Source of the DNA: Pseudomonadota bacterium
GTDB lineage: Bacteria > Pseudomonadota > Alphaproteobacteria > Sphingomonadales > Sphingomonadaceae
DNA: 12,828 nucleotides
Direction: 5' to 3'
Assembly: GCA_023422695.1 (NCBI GenBank)
Contig: JAFAGN010000146.1
Coordinates: forward strand, 1-12,828
Part shown: positions 1-7,121 of the stretch, one piece after another
How the letters are laid out: every line of letters begins with the position of its first letter
Position numbering within the stretch: the first letter of the stretch is position 1
Notes under the pieces: model-generated
Told to the model about the DNA's origin: nothing
The model's input: only the letters and a program-made list of their open reading frames with translations
Databases searched by the model: none
Translations under genes and position numbers: made by a program

Positions 1-24
1 CCTTCGACAAGCTCAGGGCTACGG
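1..24 (+). repeat. Dispersed intergenic repeat, TTCGACAAGCTCAGG type
   Basis: The first 17 bases (CCTTCGACAAGCTCAGG) are identical to positions 12739-12755 near the other end of the window. From memory this is a common intergenic repeat core in sphingomonad genomes. The rest of the element, possibly including an inverted partner, would lie before the window, so the left boundary is unknown. No transposase is associated. Confidence 0.7.
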
Positions 25-65
25 TTTATTGCGGTCGGAACTCACTCGGTCGAGCGGGGAAGCGG

Positions 66-656
66 ATGGACGGCATAGTGACGGCAACCAAAGCGGATCA
101 GCCCGCGCTGATTGAAACACTCGCTGAGGCCTTCCAGACCGATCCGGCATTATCATGGATATTGCCTGACCCCGCCCACCGCGCGCGGGCATTGCGAGGA
201 CTGTTTCAAACGCTCGTCCCTGCCGACATGCGCGCAGGCGTTGCGCTGCGCTCCGATAGCGATGAAGCCGCGGCGTTGTGGCGCGCGCCCGGGCAGGCGC
301 AAGGCGGAACGATGGAATTTCTTCGGACTGTTCTACCGCTGATCGCGACCTTTGGCACCGCGCTCCCGCGCGGGCTGAAGGTGCAGGGCGGCATCGACGC
401 GCATCGGCCCAAAGGCCGCTATTGGTATCTCCATTATGTCGGAGTCCGCACTGCGTGTCAGGGCAATGGGCATGGCGGGCGGATCATCCGCGCGCAGACC
501 GCGGTGGCGGATCGCGAAGGTCTGCCCTGCTGGCTGGAAACCGCGACGCCCGCGAACGTGCCGCTTTACGAACGGCTGGGCTTCGTGACACAGGTCGAAT
601 GGGATGTCCGGGGCGGCGGGCCGCATTTCTGGGGCATGATGCGGCAACCGACCTGA
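66..656 (+). CDS. GNAT-family N-acetyltransferase
   Basis: A 196-residue protein with the GNAT fold pattern. Strand beta4 and the acetyl-CoA pyrophosphate loop lie at residues 121-141 (YLHYVGVRTACQGNGHGG), where Q132-G-N-G-H-G137 fits the Q/R-x-x-G-x-G/A signature. The later motif ANVPLYERLGF at 163-173 is the usual GNAT motif B region. The N-terminal half (EAFQTDPALSWILPD) resembles small-molecule acetyltransferases of this superfamily, but the acceptor substrate cannot be read from sequence. The ATG at 66 follows GGGGA at 56-60. It converges on the nitroreductase gene with only 7 bases between stop codons. Family is confident; substrate is unknown. A cytoplasmic enzyme is expected, since no signal peptide is visible. 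Confidence 0.88.
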   Translation: MDGIVTATKADQPALIETLAEAFQTDPALSWILPDPAHRARALRGLFQTLVPADMRAGVALRSDSDEAAALWRAPGQAQGGTMEFLRTVLPLIATFGTALPRGLKVQGGIDAHRPKGRYWYLHYVGVRTACQGNGHGGRIIRAQTAVADREGLPCWLETATPANVPLYERLGFVTQVEWDVRGGGPHFWGMMRQPT

Positions 657-663
657 CGGCCGA

Positions 664-1353
664 TCAGTCGTCGAACCCCACGAAGCGCGCGGCATCGTCG
701 ACGCGCTTGCGGTTCGACACCACCGCATTGGCGGGGAAATCCTCGTCGGGCCAACCCATTGCGACACAGATCATGATGACCTGATCATCGGGGATTTTCG
801 CATGCTCGCGTACCACCGGGCTTTGCATGATTCCCTGGCTGTTGATGACGCAGCCAAGCCCGCGCGACCAAGCGGCATTGACCAGCGCGTTGGTGACCGC
901 GCCGCAGTCGAACGGCGCGATGTCGCTGCCGAGCAATACCCGGTCATAGGTGACGACGATGCTGACCGGTGCGTCGAACTGGCGAAAACCGCGCAGCACC
1001 CAGTCCTGGCGCCCGGCCTTGTCGTCGCGTTCGATGCCCATGGCGCCGAACAATTGCTTGGCGATTTCGATCTGCCGCGCCCGATGATCTTCGGCGATAC
1101 CGTCAAAGCGGCGGAATTCGCGGCCGTCGGGTTTGCCCGCAAGAATGCCGTCGGTATTGCCGCGGCGGATCGCGTCGAGCGGCGCGCCGGTGACGACCGA
1201 GAAATTCCAGCATTGGTTGTTGAACGACGACGGCGCGCGCATTGCGACCTCGATCACCTCGGCAATCAGCGCTTTCGGAACAGGCTTGTCGAGGAAGCCG
1301 CGGATCGAGCGGCGTCCCCGGACGACATCATCGAACCCGACCCTGTCGCTCAC
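664..1353 (-). CDS. Nitroreductase-family FMN oxidoreductase
   Basis: A 229-residue protein of the NADPH/FMN nitroreductase family, which uses FMN to reduce nitroaromatics, quinones or related electrophiles. The N-terminal FMN-phosphate motif RRSIRGF is at residues 14-20. The second cofactor segment reads APSSFNNQCW at 40-49, where most relatives have SxxNxQPW, so the proline is replaced by Cys48. The C-terminal part (GLGCVINSQGI, then VAMGWPDEDFP) matches the family end, and the length is normal. The start codon is GTG at 1353-1351, overlapping the hemA TGA stop as GTGA. This implies one transcript and probable translational coupling with hemA. Substrate is not predictable; a role in heme or flavin redox metabolism would be speculation. 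Confidence 0.88.
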   Translation of the reverse strand: MSDRVGFDDVVRGRRSIRGFLDKPVPKALIAEVIEVAMRAPSSFNNQCWNFSVVTGAPLDAIRRGNTDGILAGKPDGREFRRFDGIAEDHRARQIEIAKQLFGAMGIERDDKAGRQDWVLRGFRQFDAPVSIVVTYDRVLLGSDIAPFDCGAVTNALVNAAWSRGLGCVINSQGIMQSPVVREHAKIPDDQVIMICVAMGWPDEDFPANAVVSNRKRVDDAARFVGFDD

Positions 1354-2570
1354 GCGGCTTTCGCCAGCCCCAGTTCCAGTCGGCCCCAGATTTCGACCAA
1401 GGCCTCGGTCAACTCGCGCATCATCGCTTCGTCATGCGCCGGGCCCGGCGTAACGCGCCGGCGTGCGGGGCCGCGCGGCACGGTCGGGAAATTGATCGGC
1501 TGAACATAGACGCCATATTCGGCGAGCAGGATATCGCTGATCTTTTTGGCGCGCACCGGGTCGCCCACCATCAGCGGGACGATGTGCGTCGTCGAGTCCA
1601 TGACCGGCAGACCCGCGTCGCGGAAGCTCTGCTTGAGGTAAGCCGCGGCGGCCTGCTGCGCGTCGCGTTCGACGCTCGATGCCTTCAAATGGCGGACGCT
1701 GGCGAGCACCCCGGCGACGAGCACCGGCGACAGGCTGGTCGTGAAGATGAAGCCGGGCGCATAGCTGCGGATCACGTCGACGATATTCTTGTCGGCGGCG
1801 ATATAGCCGCCCATCACGCCGAACGCCTTGCCCAGCGTGCCTTCGATGATCGTGACGCGATGCGCCGCTTCGTCGCGGTCGGTGATGCCGCCGCCGCGCG
1901 CGCCGTACATGCCGACCGCATGGACCTCGTCGCAATAGGTCAATGCATTATACTTGTCGGCCAAGTCGCAGATGGCGTGGATCGGCGCGACGTCGCCGTC
2001 CATCGAATAGACGCTTTCGAACGCGATCAGCTTGGCCGCTTCGGGGTCGTCCTGCGCCATCAATTCTTCGAGATGCGCGAGGTCGTTGTGGCGCCACACG
2101 CGCTTTTCGCAGCCCGAGTTGCGGATGCCCGCGATCATCGACGCGTGGTTGAGCTCGTCCGAATAAATGATGCAGTTCGGCAGCAATTTGCCCAGCGTGC
2201 CCAGCGTCGCCTCGTTCGAGATATAGCCCGAGGTAAAGAGGAGCGCGCCGTCCTTGCCGTGCAGGTCGGCGAGTTCGGCTTCCAGATCGATGTGATAATG
2301 GGTGTTGCCGCCGATATTGCGCGTGCCGCCCGAACCGGCGCCGACGTCGTGGAGCGCGGCCTCCATCGCTTCGACGACCTTGGGGTGCTGGCCCATCGCG
2401 AGATAGTCGTTCGAACACCAGACGGTGATCGGCTTCGGCCCGTTATGCCCGGCAAAGCAGCGCGCGTTGGGAAAGGCGCCGCGGTTGCGCAGGATGTCGA
2501 TGAAGACGCGGTAGCGCCCCTCTTCATGCAGCCGGTCGATCGCGCGTGCGAAGATATCGTTATAGTTCAA
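1350..2570 (-). CDS. hemA: 5-aminolevulinate synthase (C4 pathway)
   Basis: Condenses glycine with succinyl-CoA to 5-aminolevulinate, CO2 and CoA, the first step of alphaproteobacterial heme synthesis; PLP-dependent and cytoplasmic. The 406 residues are the family's usual length. Visible family marks are EEGRYRVFIDI near the N-terminus, GSGGTRNIGGNTHYH at 79-93, His142 in the ELNHASMI region, Asp214 in YCDEVHAVG, and the PLP lysine Lys248 in EGTLGKAFG, the same number as in the Rhodobacter capsulatus enzyme. The start is TTG (2570-2568). An in-frame TGA at 2588-2586 lies only five codons upstream, so no upstream ATG is possible, and the N-terminus aligns with relatives. No strong Shine-Dalgarno is visible. 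It is followed by, and overlaps, the nitroreductase gene. Confidence 0.97.
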   Translation of the reverse strand: MNYNDIFARAIDRLHEEGRYRVFIDILRNRGAFPNARCFAGHNGPKPITVWCSNDYLAMGQHPKVVEAMEAALHDVGAGSGGTRNIGGNTHYHIDLEAELADLHGKDGALLFTSGYISNEATLGTLGKLLPNCIIYSDELNHASMIAGIRNSGCEKRVWRHNDLAHLEELMAQDDPEAAKLIAFESVYSMDGDVAPIHAICDLADKYNALTYCDEVHAVGMYGARGGGITDRDEAAHRVTIIEGTLGKAFGVMGGYIAADKNIVDVIRSYAPGFIFTTSLSPVLVAGVLASVRHLKASSVERDAQQAAAAYLKQSFRDAGLPVMDSTTHIVPLMVGDPVRAKKISDILLAEYGVYVQPINFPTVPRGPARRRVTPGPAHDEAMMRELTEALVEIWGRLELGLAKAA

Positions 2571-2685
2571 GGTCCGGCCCCGCAGTCAGGTTCCCGCGCC
2601 GCTCGTTCCGGGCGGCTATTAACACGCGGGCCAATAACGGCGAACCGGGTCAAAATCCAGTGCAAACGATTCGCAAGTCAGCGGG

Positions 2686-2702
2686 TCGATCACTGTGATC
2701 AA
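2686..2702. promoter_or_regulatory. Candidate operator palindrome between hemA and the small exported-protein gene
   Basis: TCGATCACTGTGATCAA contains the perfect dyad GATCAC-T-GTGATC (2688-2700), with one further matching base pair outside it. It lies about 116 bases upstream of the hemA start and 70 bases upstream of the divergent exported-protein start, a plausible place for a shared dimeric regulator. It is not an FNR/FixK box: the half-sites TTGAT and ATCGA are separated by 7 bases, not 4. An overlapping TGTGA-N6-GCACC is a weak CRP-like match. The regulator is unknown. Confidence 0.3.
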
Positions 2703-2771
2703 TTGCACCGGTACGTTGACGGTTTGCGGCTAAGCCGCGACCAGAAGCCATCAAACAGGAGCCAGATTGTC

Positions 2772-3296
2772 ATGCGCCGCTTGCTTGCCACCCTGATGCC
2801 GGTCGCCGCCGCCCTATCGATATCGGCGCCTGCCCCGGCGCTGGCGCCCGCACCGTTCGACGGCGCATGGATGTCCTGCGAAACCTATCGCGGGGCGGAA
2901 ATATGCTCCTACAAATTGCTGGTGCAGCGTGGGAACCGGATGTGCGGGGTGCAGCGCTATTTCGCGACCAGCGCCTATTATGAACAGCGGTTCGTCGGCA
3001 CGGTGACCGGCAATGCGGCGCGGATCGAAAAGATCTGCGGCGATCCGGGGTCGGAAACCGACACCTATTGTGCCGGGCGGGCGCCGCGCGATGTCGCGAA
3101 AATCGGCTGGGGCGCGTCGAAAGACCAGCTGTTCCAGTGTCGCGGCCGCCTGTTTGTCGGAGCGAGCGACACCGCCGCCAGTTGCAAGGGCGTCAAGCCG
3201 GGCATGGGGATGCCGCGCGTTCGCACTCTGGGCGCGCAGGGGCCAGCGCCCGACGATCGCGTCTGGTTGGCGGCGTGCGCTGCGGGGCGCGAATGA
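2772..3296 (+). CDS. Small Cys-rich exported protein, function unknown
   Basis: A 174-residue protein I do not recognise as a named family. It begins with a clear Sec signal peptide: MRR, a hydrophobic core to about residue 20, and a probable cleavage after ALA at residues 23-25. The mature part, starting PAPFDGAWMSCETY, holds eight cysteines (36, 45, 58, 89, 100, 123, 138, 169), an even number that would suit periplasmic disulfides. Aromatic and glycine spacing suggests a small beta-rich domain, which is inference. The ATG at 2772 is chosen because AGGAG (2757-2761) sits 10 bases upstream and the signal peptide starts there; the open frame runs much further upstream but across hemA. It converges on murI with a 4-base gap. 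Confidence 0.75.
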   Translation: MRRLLATLMPVAAALSISAPAPALAPAPFDGAWMSCETYRGAEICSYKLLVQRGNRMCGVQRYFATSAYYEQRFVGTVTGNAARIEKICGDPGSETDTYCAGRAPRDVAKIGWGASKDQLFQCRGRLFVGASDTAASCKGVKPGMGMPRVRTLGAQGPAPDDRVWLAACAAGRE

Positions 3297-3300
3297 CGCG

Positions 3301-4104
3301 TCAGATCGTCTCGATCCGGTCGATGCCATAGGGGGCCAGCGTTGCCAGTGGCGGCGGCGGGCGGTCGGCGCTGCGGGTGAAAACCGCGAGACCCGGGGTC
3401 GCGGTAGCGGGCCATGGCTGGCCCTGCGTCAGGTCGGCAATCCGCCGCGCAATGCCTTCGGCGCCGTCGATCAGGGTGACGCCCGGCCCGGCGGCGGCCT
3501 GCAACTCGTCGGCGAGCAAGGGGAAATGGGTGCAGGCGAGGACGATGACGTCGATCCGGCCGCCGCCCGGTTGATCGCGCAGGCCCGCAATCGCGCGCGC
3601 GATCACCGCCGGGTCGACCGCTTCGCCGCGCAGCTTGGCCTCGGCGCCGGTCACCAGGCCCGGGCTGCCATGGCGCAACACCGTCTTGCCGCCTGCAAAG
3701 CGCGCGCTGAGATCGTCGACGTAGGGTTGGCGCACCGTTGCTTCGGTACCGAGCACACCGATGACGCCGCTTTTTGTGAGCGCGGCGGCGGGCTTGATCG
3801 CGGGCACCGTGCCGACGATCGGCAGGTCGAGCGCGGCGCGGACATGGGCAAGGGCGATCGTCGATGCGGTGTTGCACGCGATCACCGCGAGCCGGGGCTG
3901 ATAGCGTTCGACCAGCCGCCCGAGCAGCGCCGGGACGCGCGCTGCCAGTTCGGCCTCGCTTTTCTGGCCATAGGGCAGCCCGGCATAGTCGGCGGCATAG
4001 ACGATCGGTGCGGTGGGCAGCAGCGCCCGGGTGGGGCCAAGTACGGTAAGGCCGCCAAGACCGGAGTCGAAGAACAGGATGGGCGCGTGCGCGGCGGGGG
4101 TCAT
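3301..4104 (-). CDS. murI: Glutamate racemase
   Basis: Interconverts L- and D-glutamate, supplying D-Glu for the peptidoglycan stem peptide; cytoplasmic and cofactor-independent. The 267 residues fit the family. The N-terminal FFDSGLGGLTVL carries the conserved Asp13. The two catalytic cysteines are Cys77 in ACNTAST and Cys191 in LACTHFPLL, both in their normal contexts, with PYGQKSE at 44-50 and PAIKPA at 101-106 also conserved. The C-terminal stretch (about 238-267) is proline-rich and less conserved. The start is ATG (4104-4102); I see no strong Shine-Dalgarno. Its stop lies 4 bases from that of the preceding gene on the other strand, so the two convergent transcripts must overlap or terminate inside coding sequence. 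Confidence 0.96.
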   Translation of the reverse strand: MTPAAHAPILFFDSGLGGLTVLGPTRALLPTAPIVYAADYAGLPYGQKSEAELAARVPALLGRLVERYQPRLAVIACNTASTIALAHVRAALDLPIVGTVPAIKPAAALTKSGVIGVLGTEATVRQPYVDDLSARFAGGKTVLRHGSPGLVTGAEAKLRGEAVDPAVIARAIAGLRDQPGGGRIDVIVLACTHFPLLADELQAAAGPGVTLIDGAEGIARRIADLTQGQPWPATATPGLAVFTRSADRPPPPLATLAPYGIDRIETI

Positions 4105-4147
4105 GCGCGGCGACTAGCAGGGGGGAGGGCGGGGCTCAATTGCCTAA

Positions 4148-4177
4148 CCGTCGCCCCCGCGCGGGCGGGGGCGACGG
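4148..4177. repeat. GC-rich REP-like palindrome (13-bp perfect stem)
   Basis: CCGTCGCCCCCGC (4148-4160) is exactly inverted at 4165-4177, with a 4-base GCGG loop. It lies in the gap between the divergent genes murI and plsY. Neither side has a T-run, so it is unlikely to be an intrinsic terminator, and in a divergent gap none is expected. Short GTCGCCCCCGC-type palindromes are, from memory, dispersed in sphingomonad genomes, so a REP-like element is the best reading. Confidence 0.6.
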
Positions 4178-4214
4178 TAATCGTCCATTCTGGCCTTATC
4201 GGTGTCCGAATCCG

Positions 4215-4243
4215 TTGATTGCGCCCTTCAACTTCGCCACAAT
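4215..4243 (+). promoter_or_regulatory. Possible sigma70-type promoter for plsY-dprA
   Basis: TTGATT (4215-4220) and CACAAT (4238-4243) are separated by 17 bases, each matching four of six consensus positions. A start near 4250 would leave a leader of about 13 bases containing the ACGGAG ribosome site at 4252-4257. Position and spacing fit, but the match is weak and untested. Confidence 0.3.
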
Positions 4244-4262
4244 CCCCACGAACGGAGCAAGG

Positions 4263-4889
4263 ATGGCCATGACGAATTTATTGCTGATCGCCATGGGCTA
4301 TCTGCTTGGCTCGATCCCCTTTGGCGTGATCCTGACGCGCCTGTTCGGGGCGGGCGACCTGCGCCAGATCGGGTCGGGCAATATCGGCGCGACCAATGTG
4401 CTGCGCACCGGGCGCAAGGGACTGGCGGCGGCGACGCTGATCCTGGATGGCGCCAAGGGCGCCGTCGCCGTCCTGTTGGCGCGATATTTGCTGCCGGAAA
4501 CGGGCGATCAGGGCGCGATGATCGCGGGCGCTGCCGCGATGATCGGCCATTGCTATCCGGTGTGGCTGAAATTCCGCGGCGGCAAGGGGGTCGCGACCTT
4601 GCTTGGCCTTGCGATCGCGCTCGCCTGGCCGATCGGGTTGGTCTTTGCCGCGGTGTGGATCGGCGCAGTGCTGCTGTTGCGGATTTCGTCGCTTGGCGGG
4701 ATGCTGGGGGCGGTGTCGGCCCCGCTCGCGGCCATCGCGCTGGGATACCCCGTCTATGCGATCGGCCTCGCGGGGCTCGCGGTGATCGTGCTGTGGCGGC
4801 ACCGCGAGAACATCGCGCGGCTGCGTGCCGGGACCGAGCCGCGGATCGGTGCCAAAAAAGACGGCGCGAACGAGGTTGGGGCCGCGTGA
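4263..4889 (+). CDS. plsY: Glycerol-3-phosphate acyltransferase PlsY (acyl-phosphate dependent)
   Basis: Transfers the acyl group of acyl-phosphate to glycerol-3-phosphate to make lysophosphatidate, the first committed step of phospholipid synthesis; an inner-membrane protein. The 208 residues show the three known PlsY signatures: GSGNIGATNVLRTGRKG at 37-53, GHCYPVWLKFRGGKGVAT at 95-112 and RLRAGTEPRIG at 186-196. Hydrophobic segments between them (about 5-26, 54-76, 85-100, 112-140, 145-178) fit the multi-spanning topology. The ATG at 4263 is preceded by ACGGAG with a 5-base spacer; a second ATG six bases on is possible. The frame is open upstream to 4140 but that part crosses the palindrome and is not family-like. 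Its stop overlaps the dprA GTG as GTGA. Confidence 0.95.
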   Translation: MAMTNLLLIAMGYLLGSIPFGVILTRLFGAGDLRQIGSGNIGATNVLRTGRKGLAAATLILDGAKGAVAVLLARYLLPETGDQGAMIAGAAAMIGHCYPVWLKFRGGKGVATLLGLAIALAWPIGLVFAAVWIGAVLLLRISSLGGMLGAVSAPLAAIALGYPVYAIGLAGLAVIVLWRHRENIARLRAGTEPRIGAKKDGANEVGAA

Positions 4890-5983
4890 CGCCTGCCGAG
4901 CGGCTGGCACGGCTGCGGCTGATCCGCACCCCGCATGTCGGCCCGGTCAGCTGGCACCAGCTGATGCAGCGCTTCGGATCGGGTGTGGCAGCGCTTGACG
5001 CGCTGCCCGATCTGGTGCTGCGCGGCGGAGCAGGGAAGGCGCGGATCGCGCCGGTGGATATGGCGACACGCGAACTGGCCCGCGCCGCCGAGTTTGGCGC
5101 GCGGCATATCTTCAGCGACGAGGCTCAATATTCGCCGCTGCTACGCGAGGTTGAGGGCGCGCCGCCGGTGATCGTCGTGCGCGGCGACACCGCGATGTTG
5201 CGGCGTCCATGCGTCGCGATCGTGGGCGCGCGCAATGCCTCGGCGATCGCGTGCCGCTTCGCGCGCCAGCTCGCCGCCGACTTGGCAGCGCGCGACGTCA
5301 CCGTGGTCAGCGGGTTGGCGCGCGGGGTCGATACGGCGGCGCATATCGGCGCGCTCGGCGGATCGACGGTGGGCGTGATTGCCAGCGGCATCGACATTGC
5401 GTTCCCGCCCGAAAATGCCGCGCTGCAGGAAAAGATCGCGACCGATCAGCTGCTGATCGCCGAACAGCCGCCGGGCAGCGAGCCGCTGGCGCGCCATTTC
5501 CCGTCGCGCAACCGGATCATCGCCGGGCTGGCGCACGGGACGGTGGTGATCGAGGCGGCGCCGCGATCGGGGTCGCTGATCACCGCGCGCCGCGCCGGTG
5601 ATTATGGGCGCGAGGTGATGGCCGTGCCGGGCTCGCCGCTCGACCCGCGCGCGCAAGGGTGCAACCTCTTGATCCGCGAAGGTGCGACGCTGATCCAGAC
5701 CGTCGACGATGTGCTGGAGGCCGTGGGGCCGATCGATACGCGGATGATGCGCGAACCGTCCCCGCCGCCGATTGCGCCGCCGATGCAAACGGACAGCGAA
5801 GAGTCGTTGAACCAGACCGACCGCCACATCATCGCCGATCTGCTCGGCCCGACGCCGGTTGCAGTGGATGAAGTCATCCGCCAATCGGGCCGTCCCGCCG
5901 CTGCGGTGCAGATGGTTCTTCTGGAACTCGAACTGGCAGGTCGGATCGAGCGTCATGCCGGCGCCCGGATCAGCACCGCCTGA
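4886..5983 (+). CDS. dprA: DNA-processing protein DprA
   Basis: Binds incoming single-stranded DNA during natural transformation and loads RecA; cytoplasmic. The 365-residue protein shows a short N-terminal helical domain (about 5-60), the Rossmann-like core from about 80 to 280, and a C-terminal winged-helix (about 305-365). Core marks are VAIVGARNAS at 110-119, VSGLARGVDTAAH at 141-153, HFPSRNRIIAGLA at 204-216, EAAPRSGSLITAR at 223-235 and VPGSPLDPRAQGCN at 247-260. The start is GTG at 4886, inside the plsY stop (GTGA overlap), where the family N-terminus begins; this implies coupled translation. A proline-rich linker lies at 291-299. The gene converges on the oxygenase gene with a 9-base gap. 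No other competence gene is visible here. Confidence 0.96.
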   Translation: MTPAERLARLRLIRTPHVGPVSWHQLMQRFGSGVAALDALPDLVLRGGAGKARIAPVDMATRELARAAEFGARHIFSDEAQYSPLLREVEGAPPVIVVRGDTAMLRRPCVAIVGARNASAIACRFARQLAADLAARDVTVVSGLARGVDTAAHIGALGGSTVGVIASGIDIAFPPENAALQEKIATDQLLIAEQPPGSEPLARHFPSRNRIIAGLAHGTVVIEAAPRSGSLITARRAGDYGREVMAVPGSPLDPRAQGCNLLIREGATLIQTVDDVLEAVGPIDTRMMREPSPPPIAPPMQTDSEESLNQTDRHIIADLLGPTPVAVDEVIRQSGRPAAAVQMVLLELELAGRIERHAGARISTA

Positions 5984-5992
5984 TCGGCGGGT

Positions 5993-6973
5993 TCAGGGCG
6001 CGAAACGTCGCTCGCGGATCCAGCGCGACGCGATATATTTTGTCCCGCTGATGACCGGCATCCCGCAATGTTCCGATGCGGGGTCGACGGCACCGTCGGG
6101 CAGGGTATTGCGGAACAACAGCAGGTCGCCTTTGCGGGCTTTGAACTTCAGCGCGGTTTTCACGAAATTGGTCTCGCCGCCCTTATAGTCGTGATTGAGA
6201 TAGATGAGCGCCGTCAACACCCGCTGATTGTCGAGCTGCGGATTGAAATCAATATGCGACCGATATTGCTGGCCCGGGCGATAACGCAGCAATTGCAATG
6301 CCTCGCCGCATTCCGCGTCGCTTTTCGCGACCGCGGCGATGCGGCGGTTGATGGCATGGACCACCGGATCCTCGACCAGCCATTGGATCGTAAACTCGTC
6401 GCTGTTGCGGATCGGGTCGAGCCGCGTTCCGCCGCGGCCGTCGTTGATCTGCGCCGGTTGAAAATTCTTGCCGCCGACGTCGAGCAGATAGGCGCATTCG
6501 GCGGCGGTCGCAAAACCGGGGTAGCGCAAGGCGTCGGGTGATTCCGCGAGCCGTTCGGGTTTGCGGCACACCTCTGGGTCACCCGCTGCGGTCAGCGCCA
6601 TTTTGTTGAGCAATTCGATCTGCAGCTTTCGGCGCGGATCGATCGCGGCTTCACCGGCCATTCGGGCCAGCGCCGCAGACCAGTCGCGCGGCCCCGCGAT
6701 GCCGCTGGCCAGCAAATTTGTGCTGAGGATCCGCGCCGGGCCATGACCCGCCTTTGCTGCCAGATCGAATTGGACCCGCGCCGCGACTGGGTCCGATGCC
6801 ACGGCGCCGCCGCTCCACAGGTTTCGCGCCAGAATAAACAGCGCGTCGGGATGGCCCTGCGCCGCGAGCTGGCGGATCAGCAGCATCGCTTCTTCGGTGC
6901 GCCCGGCACCTGCCAGCGCTTCGGCGCGCGCCATGATCGGATGCGGTTGGCGGGGGGTGTACTGCGAAGCCAT
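5993..6973 (-). CDS. Sel1-repeat / prolyl 4-hydroxylase-like 2OG-Fe(II) oxygenase
   Basis: A 326-residue protein. Residues about 12-125 are helical, with Sel1/TPR-like repeats (AQGHPDALFILARNLW, then AAKAGHGPA), a protein-binding type of module. Residues about 145-326 match the prolyl 4-hydroxylase alpha-subunit fold: LLRYRPGQQYRSHIDF at 228-243, RVLTALIYLN at 251-260, GGETNF at 265-270, KGDLLLF at 281-287 and EHCGMPVISGTKYIASRW at 301-318. The iron ligands are His240, Asp242 and His302; Lys312 would bind 2-oxoglutarate. The expected reaction is 2OG- and O2-dependent hydroxylation, possibly of proline in a protein. No signal peptide is seen. AAGGAG (plus-strand 6985-6980) sits 6 bases before the ATG, an excellent ribosome site. 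It is divergent from the VWA gene. The substrate is unknown. Confidence 0.9.
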   Translation of the reverse strand: MASQYTPRQPHPIMARAEALAGAGRTEEAMLLIRQLAAQGHPDALFILARNLWSGGAVASDPVAARVQFDLAAKAGHGPARILSTNLLASGIAGPRDWSAALARMAGEAAIDPRRKLQIELLNKMALTAAGDPEVCRKPERLAESPDALRYPGFATAAECAYLLDVGGKNFQPAQINDGRGGTRLDPIRNSDEFTIQWLVEDPVVHAINRRIAAVAKSDAECGEALQLLRYRPGQQYRSHIDFNPQLDNQRVLTALIYLNHDYKGGETNFVKTALKFKARKGDLLLFRNTLPDGAVDPASEHCGMPVISGTKYIASRWIRERRFAP

Positions 6974-7110
6974 GCGCCGCTCCTTAGCGCAGGGCGATGC
7001 GCGATGACAATGTGATCGCAGGCACAGTCGGTTCGGCGCAATTCACCCATGGTTCACCGCAGCGGTCGCAATCGATGTGCGGGTTCGCATCAACCGTAAT
7101 GGCGATTGCC

Positions 7111-7116
7111 GGGGAG
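7111..7116 (+). promoter_or_regulatory. Ribosome binding site fixing the VWA gene start
   Basis: GGGGAG lies 5 bases before the ATG at 7122. The earlier in-frame GTG at 7077 has no comparable site and would put charged residues in front of the signal peptide, so 7122 is preferred. Confidence 0.65.
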
Positions 7117-7121
7117 CGTTC

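Noticed and set aside
2686..2702. FNR/FixK box controlling hemA
   Set aside because: The half-sites are 7 bases apart instead of 4, and one half is ATCGA instead of ATCAA.
2716..2736. TTGACGG and GCTAAGCC upstream of the small exported-protein gene, as a promoter
   Set aside because: Again only 6 bases between the motifs; the GCTAAGC part belongs to a small GCGGC/GCCGC hairpin.
1242..2771. Plus-strand frame open across hemA and continuous with the small exported protein
   Set aside because: It is antisense to a clear hemA; the real gene starts at 2772 with a ribosome site and signal peptide.
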